A stretch of 64,000 nt of DNA from Antarcticimicrobium luteum (GCF_004358185.1 NZ_SMUV01000068.1:112406-176405); one strand, 5' to 3'; shown: positions 7,675 to 16,563, counted from the first letter of the stretch. Numbers and translations are program-made. Notes: generated by a model from the letters alone, not told the origin.

Positions 7675-9135
7675 TCAGGCCTCGCGCCGCAGCGACAGGT
7701 TCATCTGCGCCGACCTGATTTGAACCGCCGGGACGCTGGCAAGCTTCATCAGCTTGCGCACCTGATCCAGCTCCGGCGAGGACAGCAGCGGGAAATCCTG
7801 CCGCACCGGGCCCGCCGCCCGCATCCTAGCCAGCGCGGGTTCGGGCACCAGCGCCCTGAGGATCAGCTCGTCCGGGTCGGTCGTACCATACTGCTTTTGC
7901 AGATCCTCGATGGAGGGCTGGGGCGGCGGGCTCGCCAGAACCTCCCTGGCCCGCGAGGAGGTCATGATCTGGTCCAGCACATTCCCTTCGATCGGCGCCA
8001 CCGTTTCGCCGTAGTATCCGGCGGCATATTGAATGACCTCGTCGGGAATGACCGAATAGCGTTTGCCCGTGACCACGTTCAGCACGGCAAGGGTTCCGAC
8101 CAGTTGCGAGAACGGTGTCGCCATTCCGGGATAGCCCAGCTCGCGCCGCACCCTGGCGGTTTCCTCAAGCACATCGTCCAGCCGGTCCATCATGTTATGC
8201 TGGGCCAGTTGCGCCTTGAGCGTCCCGGTCATGCCGCCCGGAATCTGGTGATGCACGGCCAGCACGTCGTATTCATTGTGCTGATCGACAAGGAATCCGG
8301 CGGCGTGGCCGACGGCGCGGAAATGATCCTCGACCGGCTTGAACAGGCTTTTGTTCAGGCTGTGCGTATGGCCAAGCGTTTCGAGGTTCTTCACCACGCT
8401 TTCGGTCGAGGGAACCGAGGGCCCATTCGCCATGGGGCGGGAGGCGGTATGCAGGATCGTCACCCCAAGCTCCACGGCGTCGAGATATGCCTTGCCCGAC
8501 AGGCCAAGGATATTGTTGGCGTGAAACTCCATCGGTTTGCCCTTGATCGCCTTCTGGATCGCCGGGACGAGGGTTTTCAGACGCTCCTTCTCCAATACGC
8601 CTGCGGTGTCATACAGCAGGATCGTATCGATATCCGGCGAGGCGGCCATCTGGCCCGCCTTTTCCGCAAAATACGCATCCGTGTGAACCGGAGACTGCAC
8701 GAACATGATCGAGCCGGCGACTTCGGATCCGTATTCCTTGGCGACCTTGGCCAGCCGGTGAATCTTGTCGATGTTGTACAGCACGTCATAGATCCAGAAA
8801 GACCGGATGCCATGTTCGTTGAGCTGCCGCATCCAGAGATCCATCAACGAATCCGGCGTCACCCCAAAGGTAACGGACGCATTGGAACGCATCCCCCCGC
8901 GCAGCCGTGTGCGCGGCATGGAATTGACCAGCAGGTCGAGCCCTTCCCAGGGGTTTTCCTGCGCGTGCTTGATCAACACCTCCATCAGCGACGATCCGGC
9001 AAGGTCGATCACCCGGAACCCGGTGCGGTCAATCAGTGGTGAAACGGGCAGAGCCATGCCCGCCTGCATCCGCATGCCCCAGAGGCTCTGCTGGCCATCG
9101 CGCATGGTCTCGTCGAGAAATTCAACATGGGCCAT
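7675..9135 (-). CDS. Biotin-dependent carboxyltransferase subunit, PycB/OadA-like, with altered metal site
   Basis: The 486-residue HMGL-type TIM barrel starts EFLDETMRDGQQSLWG, matching the DxTxRDxxQS motif of pyruvate carboxylase and oxaloacetate decarboxylase alpha subunits, and has the PGGMTGTLKAQL block of the following PYC_OADA domain. It has no biotinyl domain; that is supplied by the separate carrier protein. Two expected metal ligands look replaced: the Lys of the IKDMAG motif is Tyr175 (LLYDTAG), and the second His of HxH is Asn207 (FHANN). This points to a substrate other than pyruvate and perhaps to metal-independent chemistry. The gene is coupled in an operon with biotin carboxylase and carrier. 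Confidence 0.8.
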   Translation of the reverse strand: MAHVEFLDETMRDGQQSLWGMRMQAGMALPVSPLIDRTGFRVIDLAGSSLMEVLIKHAQENPWEGLDLLVNSMPRTRLRGGMRSNASVTFGVTPDSLMDLWMRQLNEHGIRSFWIYDVLYNIDKIHRLAKVAKEYGSEVAGSIMFVQSPVHTDAYFAEKAGQMAASPDIDTILLYDTAGVLEKERLKTLVPAIQKAIKGKPMEFHANNILGLSGKAYLDAVELGVTILHTASRPMANGPSVPSTESVVKNLETLGHTHSLNKSLFKPVEDHFRAVGHAAGFLVDQHNEYDVLAVHHQIPGGMTGTLKAQLAQHNMMDRLDDVLEETARVRRELGYPGMATPFSQLVGTLAVLNVVTGKRYSVIPDEVIQYAAGYYGETVAPIEGNVLDQIMTSSRAREVLASPPPQPSIEDLQKQYGTTDPDELILRALVPEPALARMRAAGPVRQDFPLLSSPELDQVRKLMKLASVPAVQIRSAQMNLSLRREA

Positions 9136-9146
9136 CTGTCTCTCCT

Positions 9147-10508
9147 TCAGGCGGTTTCGAGCGCGGGGAGGACGCGGTCCTCCAGCCAGCGCGTGGTGAT
9201 ACGGTTGGACCGGAAATCCGGGTGGTCGATGATACGGGCGGCAAAGGGCAGCGTGGTCTTGATGCCCTCGATGCGGAAATCGTGGATCGCGCGCAGCATG
9301 GCCTCGATCGCGTCGTCGCGGGTCTTGCCCCGGGTGATGAGCTTGCCGACCATGCTGTCATAGAAGGGGGGAACCAGATCGCCGGGGCGGATATGGCTGT
9401 CCAGACGGATGCCCGGCGTGATCGGCGGTTCCCAGCCCGTGATCCTTCCGGGGGCGGGAGAGAACCCGTTTTCCGCATCCTCGGCATTGATCCGGGCCTC
9501 CAGCGCGTGGCCCTCTACCTTGATCTGGTCCTGCGTCAGTTGCAGGCCGGCCCCGCTCGCCGCGAGTATCTGGTGACGGATCAGGTCGACGCCGGTGATC
9601 TCCTCGGTGACGGGATGTTCGACCTGAATGCGCGAATTCACCTCGATGAAATAGAAATCCTCGCGCGCGATGTCATAGAGGAACTCGACCGTTCCGGCGC
9701 CGCGATATTTCGCGTGGGCACAGAGCCGGACCGCCGCGTCGTGCAACCGCTCCTGCAGCGCGGCCGGCATGGCGGTGACCGGGGCTTCTTCGATCAGTTT
9801 CTGGTAGCGGCGCTGAACCGAACAATCCCGGTCGCCGAAATGCAGCACGTTGCCCTCGCCGTCGCCGATGATCTGCACCTCGACATGCCGAGCCTGTTCG
9901 ACGAACCGCTCCATGTAAAGCCGCCCATCGCCAAAGGCCGCTTCGGCCTCCCGGCTGGCTCGGGTAAAGGCGCTGGCCAGACCGTCGGCGGACCGGGCCA
10001 GGAACATCCCCTTGCCGCCCCCCCCGGCGCTGGCCTTCATCACCACGGGATAGCCCAACTCTTCGGCCGCGCCGGCCGCGTCGCCGGCAGTGTCGATCAT
10101 GTCGGTGCCGGGGACAGTCGCCACCTCGGCGGCCCTGGCCACGGCAATGGCCGACAGCTTGTCGCCCATTGCCTCGATGGTTTCGGGCCTGGGGCCGATG
10201 AAGGTGATCCCCTCCTCTGCGCATCGGCGGGCCAGATCGGGCTTTTCCGACAGAAAGCCATAACCGGGGTGCAGCGCGTCGCAACCCGTGGCCCGGGCCG
10301 CATGCAGAACCAGGTCCGCATTGAGATAGCTTTTGGTGGCCTGCGAGGGGCCCAGAACCACGGCGCGGTCGGCCATCTGCGCGGGCAGCCCGTCGCGGTC
10401 GGCCTCCGAAACGCCGAGGACGGTTTCCAGCCCCATCTCCTTGGCCGTGCGCAGCACCCGTAGGGCGATTTCACCCCGGTTGGCCACAAAAATGCGGGAA
10501 ATGGACAT
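9147..10508 (-). CDS. Biotin carboxylase subunit (AccC-like)
   Basis: A 453-residue ATP-grasp biotin carboxylase, full length. It shows the N-terminal IFVANRGEIALRV motif, the glycine-rich loop ASAGGGGKGM (159-168), the EVNSRIQVEHPVTEE active-site block near residue 285, and the C-terminal PPFYDSMVGKLI segment. It carboxylates biotin on the carrier protein with bicarbonate and ATP. It is three bases from the carrier gene and 11 from the carboxyltransferase gene, so it belongs to this dedicated carboxylase rather than to housekeeping acetyl-CoA carboxylase, though sequence alone does not exclude sharing. Confidence 0.85.
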   Translation of the reverse strand: MSISRIFVANRGEIALRVLRTAKEMGLETVLGVSEADRDGLPAQMADRAVVLGPSQATKSYLNADLVLHAARATGCDALHPGYGFLSEKPDLARRCAEEGITFIGPRPETIEAMGDKLSAIAVARAAEVATVPGTDMIDTAGDAAGAAEELGYPVVMKASAGGGGKGMFLARSADGLASAFTRASREAEAAFGDGRLYMERFVEQARHVEVQIIGDGEGNVLHFGDRDCSVQRRYQKLIEEAPVTAMPAALQERLHDAAVRLCAHAKYRGAGTVEFLYDIAREDFYFIEVNSRIQVEHPVTEEITGVDLIRHQILAASGAGLQLTQDQIKVEGHALEARINAEDAENGFSPAPGRITGWEPPITPGIRLDSHIRPGDLVPPFYDSMVGKLITRGKTRDDAIEAMLRAIHDFRIEGIKTTLPFAARIIDHPDFRSNRITTRWLEDRVLPALETA

Positions 10509-10511
10509 GGC

Positions 10512-11006
10512 TCAGACCTCGGGCTCGATCCACATCAGCGTGGCACCGAATTCGACCATTTCGCCGTCTTCGGCGACGATCTCGCGGACAATGCCCGTCA
10601 TGCCGGCGCGGATCGTGGTGAACAGCTTCATCACCTCGACAAGACAGACCTCGGTCTCTTCGGTGACCTGGCCGCCGAGGGTCACATAGGGATCCGCCTC
10701 GGGGCTGGGGGCGCGGTAAAAGGTTCCAAGGTTGGGCGCCTTGATCGCCACCCAGCCGGTGCGGTCGGCGGCGGCGGCGGTCTCGACGCCACCCCCGGAC
10801 GGCGGGGGAGGCGCCGCGCGATCCGGGGGTGATGCCGGCCCTGCGACCGGGGCGGGCGGGGCCGCAACGGCTGTCGCCGGGCCAGCCGCATTCGGATCCT
10901 TGGAGAGGAACATCTCTTCATCGCCAAGGGTCAGATGCATCTCCTTCCAGTCGGACTCTCCGAAAAGCTGGACCAAGGCTTCGATGTCAGTTTGTTTCAG
11001 TGTCAT
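10512..11006 (-). CDS. Biotin carboxyl carrier protein (AccB-like)
   Basis: The 164-residue protein has an N-terminal helical segment, a long Pro/Ala-rich linker (about residues 40-75) and a C-terminal biotinyl domain. The biotin-accepting residue is Lys127 in VEVMKLF, where the usual AMKM is VMKL. The APNLGTFYRAPSPEADPYV start of the domain matches AccB-type carriers. It shuttles carboxybiotin between the biotin carboxylase and the carboxyltransferase encoded next to it. Confidence 0.85.
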   Translation of the reverse strand: MTLKQTDIEALVQLFGESDWKEMHLTLGDEEMFLSKDPNAAGPATAVAAPPAPVAGPASPPDRAAPPPPSGGGVETAAAADRTGWVAIKAPNLGTFYRAPSPEADPYVTLGGQVTEETEVCLVEVMKLFTTIRAGMTGIVREIVAEDGEMVEFGATLMWIEPEV

Positions 11007-11034
11007 GGCTTTTCGGTCTTCCCTGTTGGATGGG

Positions 11035-12807
11035 TCATTCGGTGGCCGAGACGGCGACGGTGTCGCGATCCTCGGAAGGTCGGGCGCCGCGAATCGCGGC
11101 CAGCAGGATGGGCAGGCGCGGACGCCCGACGATTGTTTTCAGCCCGGCACGAAGGCCGGCGGCGATCCCCTTGTCGTCGGCCAATGCGCCGCCCCCGGCG
11201 ATGTCGATGCCGGTAAGCAGCCGCGGCAGGTTTTCGATTTCGCTGCCGCCCTCGACGCGGTTGAGGTCCAGCGCCCCGCCGAGGGCGTCTTCGGGCAGGA
11301 TCACTTTCACCGGGCTCAGCCGTTCGGCGATGCGGGTCAGGCGAACCAGGCCGGACAGGGCCGTCTCGTCCGGTTCCTGCACCGGCAGTTCGCCGTCGAA
11401 AATCAGCCCGCCGCTGCCGTCGACGGTGACCTTGCGCCCGGCCAGCGCGGTCACCGACCCCTCGCCACAGCCCGTCACGCAGGGCACACCAAGCGCCCGG
11501 CTGACCACGGCGGCATGGCTGGTCGAGCCGCCCCGTTCCGTCACCACCGCCAGGGCGGCGATCATGCCGTGCAGATCGTCAGGACTCGTCGTGGCGCGGG
11601 CAAGGATCACCGCCTCGCCGTTCTTCGCGCGCCGCTCGGCCTCGTCGCTGTCCGTCACCACGGTGCCGATGCCGATGCCCGGCGATGCCGCCTCCCCCCG
11701 GGCAAGTTGCTTCGCCCGGGCCGAGGCGCCTTCGGGCAGGCGGGGGGCCAGCAGGCTCCGCACCTGGTCCGGCGTGATGCGGGACAGTGCGGTTTTTTCG
11801 TCGATCGTGCCCTCGTCAAGCATGTCGCAGATGATCTTGAGCGCCGCCTCTGGCGCGCGCTTGGCGGCGCGGGCCTGCAACAGGTAGAGTGTGCCGTTTT
11901 GCACGGTGAACTCGATGTCCTGAACGTCGCGGTTTTCGATCTCCAGCATTCGGGCGGCTCGCAGCAGGGCGTCATGCGCCTCCGGCAGCGCGTCCAGCAT
12001 CGTGTCCAGCCGCTGCGGGGTGAACTTGCCCGAAACCACATCCTCGCCCTGCGCGTTTGCCAGAAACTCGCCATATACAGTGGGCTCGCCATCAATCGGG
12101 TTGCGGGAGAACATCACCCCAGTGCCCGAAGTGCCGCCCATATTGCCAAATACCATGGCCTGAACCACCACGGCGGTTCCCAGATCGTCGGGGATGTCGT
12201 GATGCTTGCGATAGCGTTTGGCGCGGCGGGAATCCCAGCTGTCGAACACCGCGCGGACCGCCGCGTGCAGACGATCCGCCGGATCGGCGGGCAGAGTGCG
12301 CCCGCTGGCGGTCTCGATCCGCGCCGCCCAGTCCTGCGCGGTCTCGTCGTTCGAAAACTCACCGGCCTCGGTCTTGAGAACGATATGGGCATAAAGCTCA
12401 TGGAACCGCCGGTGGGTGTCGCGGGCAAAAACGGGGTCACCGCATTCCTCGGCCAGGGCCGTTTCGGTGTCCGGCGTGATCCCCATGTTCAGCACGGTGT
12501 CCATCATGCCCGGCATCGAAATCGCGGCCCCGGAGCGGACCGAGACCAGCAGCGGCGACGGTCCCCTGCCATAGGTGCGCCCGGTTTGTTGCTCAAGCCA
12601 GGCGATGCCGTCCGCGATCTCGGCCTCGAGCCCTTCGGGATAGTCCTTGGAGCCGCGATAGGCGGTACAGGCTTCGGTTGTGATGACAAAGGCGGGCGGC
12701 ACGGTCAGGCCAAGCGCGGCCATGCGGGCAACCGACCAGCCCTTGCCGCCGATCAGGGTTTTTTCGGGCAGGTGCGAGCCATCGAGTTTCAGGGTCCAGC
12801 GGGTCAT
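11035..12807 (-). CDS. Pyruvate-phosphate-dikinase-like protein lacking the PEP/pyruvate barrel
   Basis: The 590-residue protein matches the first two thirds of PPDK. The ATP-grasp part has LIGGKGWSVARMAALGL and SVRSGAAISMPGMMDTVLNM (89-108). Further on are FGNMGGTSGTGV and an NAQGEDVVSG block. The phosphohistidine swivel domain follows, with catalytic His431 in RGGSTSHAAVVSRALG. PPDK is near 880 residues and ends in a barrel that binds PEP/pyruvate; here only about 110 unrelated-looking residues remain after the swivel. It can therefore make phosphohistidine from ATP but needs another protein for the acceptor, as in phenylphosphate synthase. The genes on either side are the likely partners. 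Confidence 0.8.
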   Translation of the reverse strand: MTRWTLKLDGSHLPEKTLIGGKGWSVARMAALGLTVPPAFVITTEACTAYRGSKDYPEGLEAEIADGIAWLEQQTGRTYGRGPSPLLVSVRSGAAISMPGMMDTVLNMGITPDTETALAEECGDPVFARDTHRRFHELYAHIVLKTEAGEFSNDETAQDWAARIETASGRTLPADPADRLHAAVRAVFDSWDSRRAKRYRKHHDIPDDLGTAVVVQAMVFGNMGGTSGTGVMFSRNPIDGEPTVYGEFLANAQGEDVVSGKFTPQRLDTMLDALPEAHDALLRAARMLEIENRDVQDIEFTVQNGTLYLLQARAAKRAPEAALKIICDMLDEGTIDEKTALSRITPDQVRSLLAPRLPEGASARAKQLARGEAASPGIGIGTVVTDSDEAERRAKNGEAVILARATTSPDDLHGMIAALAVVTERGGSTSHAAVVSRALGVPCVTGCGEGSVTALAGRKVTVDGSGGLIFDGELPVQEPDETALSGLVRLTRIAERLSPVKVILPEDALGGALDLNRVEGGSEIENLPRLLTGIDIAGGGALADDKGIAAGLRAGLKTIVGRPRLPILLAAIRGARPSEDRDTVAVSATE

Positions 12808-12811
12808 CGGC

Positions 12812-13417
12812 CTACTCCAAACGCTCGCGCCCGAGAACGCGGATCAGATCTTCGTGCATTTCGAACCAGGCGGTGTGGTAGCTCATGCATTTCGCGTCCG
12901 AGACCCACTCCACATCGCCATCCTCGGCCTTTTCCAGCGCGGTCAGCAGCAGATCCTTCCAGACCGAAAGCCGGGGCAGACCCGCGGCCAGCCGGTCAAG
13001 GATCGGTTCGGCGCGTTCATGCAGATCGCCCAGCCTGTCGATGATCCGGGCGTCATGGTCGGGGTCGGAGTGATCGTTGGGCATGGACTGCCCGCCGACC
13101 TCGATCGTCTGCCATTCCGTGATCAGCGATTTGAGCTGTTCGTTGATGCGCTCAAAATCATCATAGGTTGCCTGAAAGGCCGCATCCGCGCGTTCATCCG
13201 CGAAATCCCGGGAATAGGCCGATTTCAGCGCGATCTGCGCGGTCGGGGTGAGCATGTATTTCTCACCGGATTTCATCGCACGTCCGCTGGTCACGGCCGC
13301 CGACAGATGTGTTTCTACGGCTTCCTCGGACAGGCCGGTGATCCGGGCGACCTCAGCGGCGCTGCCGTGTTTTTTGATCGCCAGCCCGTGCAGAGCCAGT
13401 TGCGGTGCTTTCATCAT
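12812..13417 (-). CDS. Winged-helix protein associated with the phosphotransferase
   Basis: A 201-residue protein whose first 65 residues look like a winged helix (EVARITGLSEEAVETHLSAAVTSG, then KYMLTPTAQ), followed by a helical region with WQTIEVGGQSMPNDH and a C-terminal SYHTAWFEMHEDLIRVLG. It overlaps the ligase gene by four bases and precedes the PPDK-like gene by four bases, so it is made together with them. I do not recognise a named family. It may be a structural or regulatory subunit of the phosphotransferase, comparable in position to small third subunits of phenylphosphate synthase, or a DNA-binding protein. Confidence 0.55.
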   Translation of the reverse strand: MMKAPQLALHGLAIKKHGSAAEVARITGLSEEAVETHLSAAVTSGRAMKSGEKYMLTPTAQIALKSAYSRDFADERADAAFQATYDDFERINEQLKSLITEWQTIEVGGQSMPNDHSDPDHDARIIDRLGDLHERAEPILDRLAAGLPRLSVWKDLLLTALEKAEDGDVEWVSDAKCMSYHTAWFEMHEDLIRVLGRERLE

Positions 13418-14892
13418 TCGGACATCTCCTTTGATCTGGCGTGCGCGATCAGTTCGTCGCGCACCTTGCGGCGGAGAATTTTTCCCGCGCCGCTTTTGGG
13501 CAGGTCCGGCCAGACCTCGACGCCCTTGGGACATTTATGACCCGCCAGACGCCGTTTGGCGTGGGCCAGCACCGCGTCGGGATCAAGGCCCGCAGCCCCG
13601 GACACCACCGCATAAACGCGGTCGCCCCATGTCTCGTCGGGCAGGCCGATCACCGCGGCCTCGACCACGCCCTCGACCTCAAGCAGGACATCCTCGACCT
13701 CACGCGGGTAGACGTTGTAACCACCGGAAATCAGCATGTCGTTCTTGCGGTCCAGGATGTAGAAAAACCCGTCTTCGTCCATCCGCCCCACATCGCCGGT
13801 GTGAAGCCAGCCGTTGCGAAAGGTTTTTTCCGTCGCTTCGGGCCGGTTCCAGTAATAGGCCATTGTCTGCGGGCCACGGCAGCAAATTTCGCCTGTCTCG
13901 CCGACAGGCACCTCGTTGTCGTCGTCGTCCAGCACCCGGACCTCGACAATCGTGAAGGGGCGCCCGCAAGAGCCGATGCGGTCATGATCCTCGGGTTTCA
14001 GGCAGGTGATGACCATCGGGCTTTCGGCCTGCCCATAGCTCTGAGCGAAGATCTTGCCAAATCGCGCTTCGGCACGCCGCAGCACGCTTTCGGCAATGGG
14101 AGAGGCGCCATAGGCGATGCGGCGGAAGTCGAAATCCGCGGCTTCACAGTCGGGATGCGCCAGGATCATCGACAGCATGGTCGGCACCAGAAAGGTCAGG
14201 GTGGCGTTTTCGGCTTGCGCCATCCCGATGAACTGTTCGGCATCGAACTTGGTCATCGTCAGGCTGCGCGCGCCGCGCACGAGGGCGGGCAGGAAAAAGG
14301 CGCCCGAGGCATGGGCGATCGGGGCCGCATGCAGAAAGGTGTCCCCTTCGCGGATATCGGGGATGAGATCGGTCAGAAAGGCCGAGAGTTCGGACAGCTC
14401 GCCGCGTTCGGTCAGCGTCACGGCCTTGGGTTTGCCCGTGGTGCCGCCGGTATACCCCATGCGGTAGGGCGCATCGAGCGCGCGGACAACCTCGCACGGC
14501 GCGGGGTCACCGGTGGCGATCATCTCTTTCAACTCGTCCAGGGGGATCGCCATCTCGACCGGCATCTCGTCGGACCCGGCATGGATCACCGCGCGTGACT
14601 GGCTGTCGGTCAGTTTGTAACTGTGGTCATCTATCGTTTCGCGCGTGTTCATCCCGACCCGCACCAGGCCGGCTTTGGCCAGCGCGTAATAGGCGATGAT
14701 GCACTCCATGCAATTGGGCAGCAGCACACCGACCCGGTCCCCTGGCGTCAACCCCCGTGCCAGCAAGGCATTGCCCAGCCGGTCCGTGGCCGCGTCGAAT
14801 TCCGCATAGCTCAGGGTGCGGCCATCCTGCACGAGGCAGGGGGCATCCTTGAATTGGCGCGCGGCGCGCCGGATCAGAGATCCGATTTGCAT
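13414..14892 (-). CDS. Acyl-CoA synthetase/ligase (AMP-forming)
   Basis: A 492-residue member of the ANL superfamily. It has the P-loop-like YTGGTTGKPKAV, the QSYGQAESP motif, the GWLHTGDVGRMDEDGFFYI hinge region and the C-terminal LPKSGAGKILRRK with the catalytic Lys. It activates a carboxylic acid to its CoA thioester through an acyl-AMP. It lies inside the carboxylase operon downstream of the unrecognised 516-residue protein, after two strong hairpins, so its probable substrate is the acid produced by carboxylation. It is distinct from the second ligase at 17.4-18.9 kb. Confidence 0.8.
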   Translation of the reverse strand: MQIGSLIRRAARQFKDAPCLVQDGRTLSYAEFDAATDRLGNALLARGLTPGDRVGVLLPNCMECIIAYYALAKAGLVRVGMNTRETIDDHSYKLTDSQSRAVIHAGSDEMPVEMAIPLDELKEMIATGDPAPCEVVRALDAPYRMGYTGGTTGKPKAVTLTERGELSELSAFLTDLIPDIREGDTFLHAAPIAHASGAFFLPALVRGARSLTMTKFDAEQFIGMAQAENATLTFLVPTMLSMILAHPDCEAADFDFRRIAYGASPIAESVLRRAEARFGKIFAQSYGQAESPMVITCLKPEDHDRIGSCGRPFTIVEVRVLDDDDNEVPVGETGEICCRGPQTMAYYWNRPEATEKTFRNGWLHTGDVGRMDEDGFFYILDRKNDMLISGGYNVYPREVEDVLLEVEGVVEAAVIGLPDETWGDRVYAVVSGAAGLDPDAVLAHAKRRLAGHKCPKGVEVWPDLPKSGAGKILRRKVRDELIAHARSKEMSE

Positions 14893-14918
14893 TGTCGATT
14901 TCCCATGTGTCCTGGTGC

Positions 14919-14973
14919 GGGAAGGGCGCAAGCCCTTCCCGGTGGTCCGTCTGTCCCGGCCCCGAAGGGGCCG
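14919..14973 (-). promoter_or_regulatory. Tandem GC-rich hairpins inside the carboxylase operon
   Basis: Two perfect stem-loops lie in the 93-base gap between the 516-residue protein gene and the ligase gene. The first has a 9-bp stem (14919-14927 with 14932-14940) and a 4-base loop. The second has a 7-bp stem (14957-14963 with 14967-14973) and a 3-base loop. No T-tract follows, so mRNA processing, 3' stabilisation or partial attenuation is more likely than full termination. Confidence 0.5.
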
Positions 14974-14985
14974 ATCCTGGTAAGA

Positions 14986-16539
14986 TCAGTCGCGCAGGGC
15001 CTCGACCTCGTCGCGGGTGAGGGTCGAGCCCTTGCCCGCCAGCTTGCGCGAGCTTGCCTGCGTGATCCTGTACAAGCTGTCGGCCTGGTCGCTGCCGGCG
15101 TGGTACTTGAGCCAGGTGTCACAGAGAAACCGTGTCTCGGGCGCCACGGCCGAAGGGGTGAATTCCTGACTTTGCCTGTTGTATTCGGCCAACGTCATCT
15201 TGCCCCTGGTGGTGGTATAGACGTCGTCTTTTTCCGGCAGATTGGTGATCCCGGGATAAAGGGGACCGGCCGTCGGCGTATAGGGTTCCCCCGACAGCAC
15301 AGAGTAGGGGATGGGCGTATACATCCGCGTTGGGGCATTCGAATGCATCATCATCGAATAGTCCGACAGCTTCTGGCTGGGGTTGGACAACAGACCGACC
15401 AGTTCGCCCAGAACATCGCGGCCGTATTCGTCGTTCAGCAGCGGGCGGAAGCGTTCGGCACGCTCGTCCACCTTCATCCAGTCGTCCACATCGTAGACCC
15501 CGGCAATATGCGCCAGATCCTTGATGATGGCGAAATAGGTGATCGCGCCGGCATCCATCATCTGGTCGCGGCTGTAGCCTGCGATCCGGCGCCAGAGGTT
15601 GTTCATCGCCTCTTTGACCTGCCCATCCAACCGCTTGAACGTCGCGATCAGCTCCTCCCGGCTGTTCATACCCAGCGGCATGTACCCTTCGGACAGGTTA
15701 TCCGAGGCATAGAGGCCGACGCCGACCAGTTTCTCGGCCGAGAATTCAGGTTCGGCTTCGAAGCTGCCCCAGTCGTCGACCAGGTAGAAATGGCAGTCCT
15801 TGGCGGCCATGGTGACGGTGATGTTGTTGTATTCCACCCCCTTGGCGACGCCGTCGAGCCAGGGGAAATCGCTTTCGGCGAGGTCCATGAAATCGCGAAC
15901 GATCATCTCGGAGGTATCGGACAGCTTGTAAGGTCCGTGGTTGTGCAGGCTGATCCGGCTTTCGCAGGAAATCAGGAAACCGTACTGCGACGCCGAGGCC
16001 ATGAACTGATGCGCGGCCTCGTGCAGCTCGTCTCCGGCCTCACAGGAATAAAGGTCGGAATGAAACACCTGCGCCTGCCGCTCAGACAGGGTCTGACCCC
16101 GGTGCCCGTATTGCGCGCGGCTGATATGGCCGTCATTGCGATGCAGGGACAGCTGGAACCGTTTCCAGAAATCCATCACGTACATCACGTCCTCGATCGC
16201 ATCCGTCGGCTTGATGACGCCGAGGTTGATCAGCCATTCCCGGCCCAGCAGGTAAAAATTGGGCAGACCCCAGCTGACCCCGGGCGCGCGGTGCTTCATC
16301 GCCATTTCGCGGGAACGGTCGCCCAGCTCCTCGGCGGACATGCGCGACTCGATTTTGCGCAGAAGCGACGGATAGCGGTAAAAGGCCATCAGATAGCTGA
16401 GCATCATATAGGACGGAACCGGGAACAGCTTGGATTCCTGAACGGTCCGGGTGACGCAGAGCCAATAGCTCTCATCGACGTTCTGCTGGATTAGATTGTT
16501 GGTTTCCAGCAGCTGGGTGTAATTGAGTGGCATTGCCAT
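14986..16539 (-). CDS. Unrecognised protein next to the phosphohistidine swivel protein
   Basis: A 517-codon protein, rich in aromatic and acidic residues, with no signal peptide and no membrane segments. I recognise no domain by eye. It has a Tyr/Trp/His-rich middle (around LHRNDGHISRAQYGHRG and DLYSCEAGDELHEAAHQF). It follows the swivel gene by 24 bases and has a strong AGGGAGG ribosome site. PPDK-like phosphotransferases with split domains need an acceptor-binding subunit, and this is the best candidate in the operon for that role. That is inference from context, not from motifs. Confidence 0.6.
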   Translation of the reverse strand: MAMPLNYTQLLETNNLIQQNVDESYWLCVTRTVQESKLFPVPSYMMLSYLMAFYRYPSLLRKIESRMSAEELGDRSREMAMKHRAPGVSWGLPNFYLLGREWLINLGVIKPTDAIEDVMYVMDFWKRFQLSLHRNDGHISRAQYGHRGQTLSERQAQVFHSDLYSCEAGDELHEAAHQFMASASQYGFLISCESRISLHNHGPYKLSDTSEMIVRDFMDLAESDFPWLDGVAKGVEYNNITVTMAAKDCHFYLVDDWGSFEAEPEFSAEKLVGVGLYASDNLSEGYMPLGMNSREELIATFKRLDGQVKEAMNNLWRRIAGYSRDQMMDAGAITYFAIIKDLAHIAGVYDVDDWMKVDERAERFRPLLNDEYGRDVLGELVGLLSNPSQKLSDYSMMMHSNAPTRMYTPIPYSVLSGEPYTPTAGPLYPGITNLPEKDDVYTTTRGKMTLAEYNRQSQEFTPSAVAPETRFLCDTWLKYHAGSDQADSLYRITQASSRKLAGKGSTLTRDEVEALRD

Positions 16540-16563
16540 GTGTTTTTCCTCCCTTGGCCTGGA

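Noticed and set aside
7675..10508. Housekeeping acetyl-CoA or pyruvate carboxylase
   Set aside because: The carboxyltransferase is of the PycB/OadA fold, not AccA/AccD, its metal ligands are altered, and the genes are embedded with phosphotransferase, ligase and thiolase genes.
10732..13044. Very long open frame on the plus strand opposite the carrier and PPDK-like genes
   Set aside because: It is antisense to strongly supported genes, its product is Arg/Gly/Pro-rich without any domain, and such frames are expected in GC-rich DNA.
14623..16494. Plus-strand frame of 623 codons opposite the 516-residue protein and the ligase
   Set aside because: The minus-strand frame has a ribosome site, operon spacing and balanced composition, and the ligase motifs are unambiguous. 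The plus frame has no recognisable feature.
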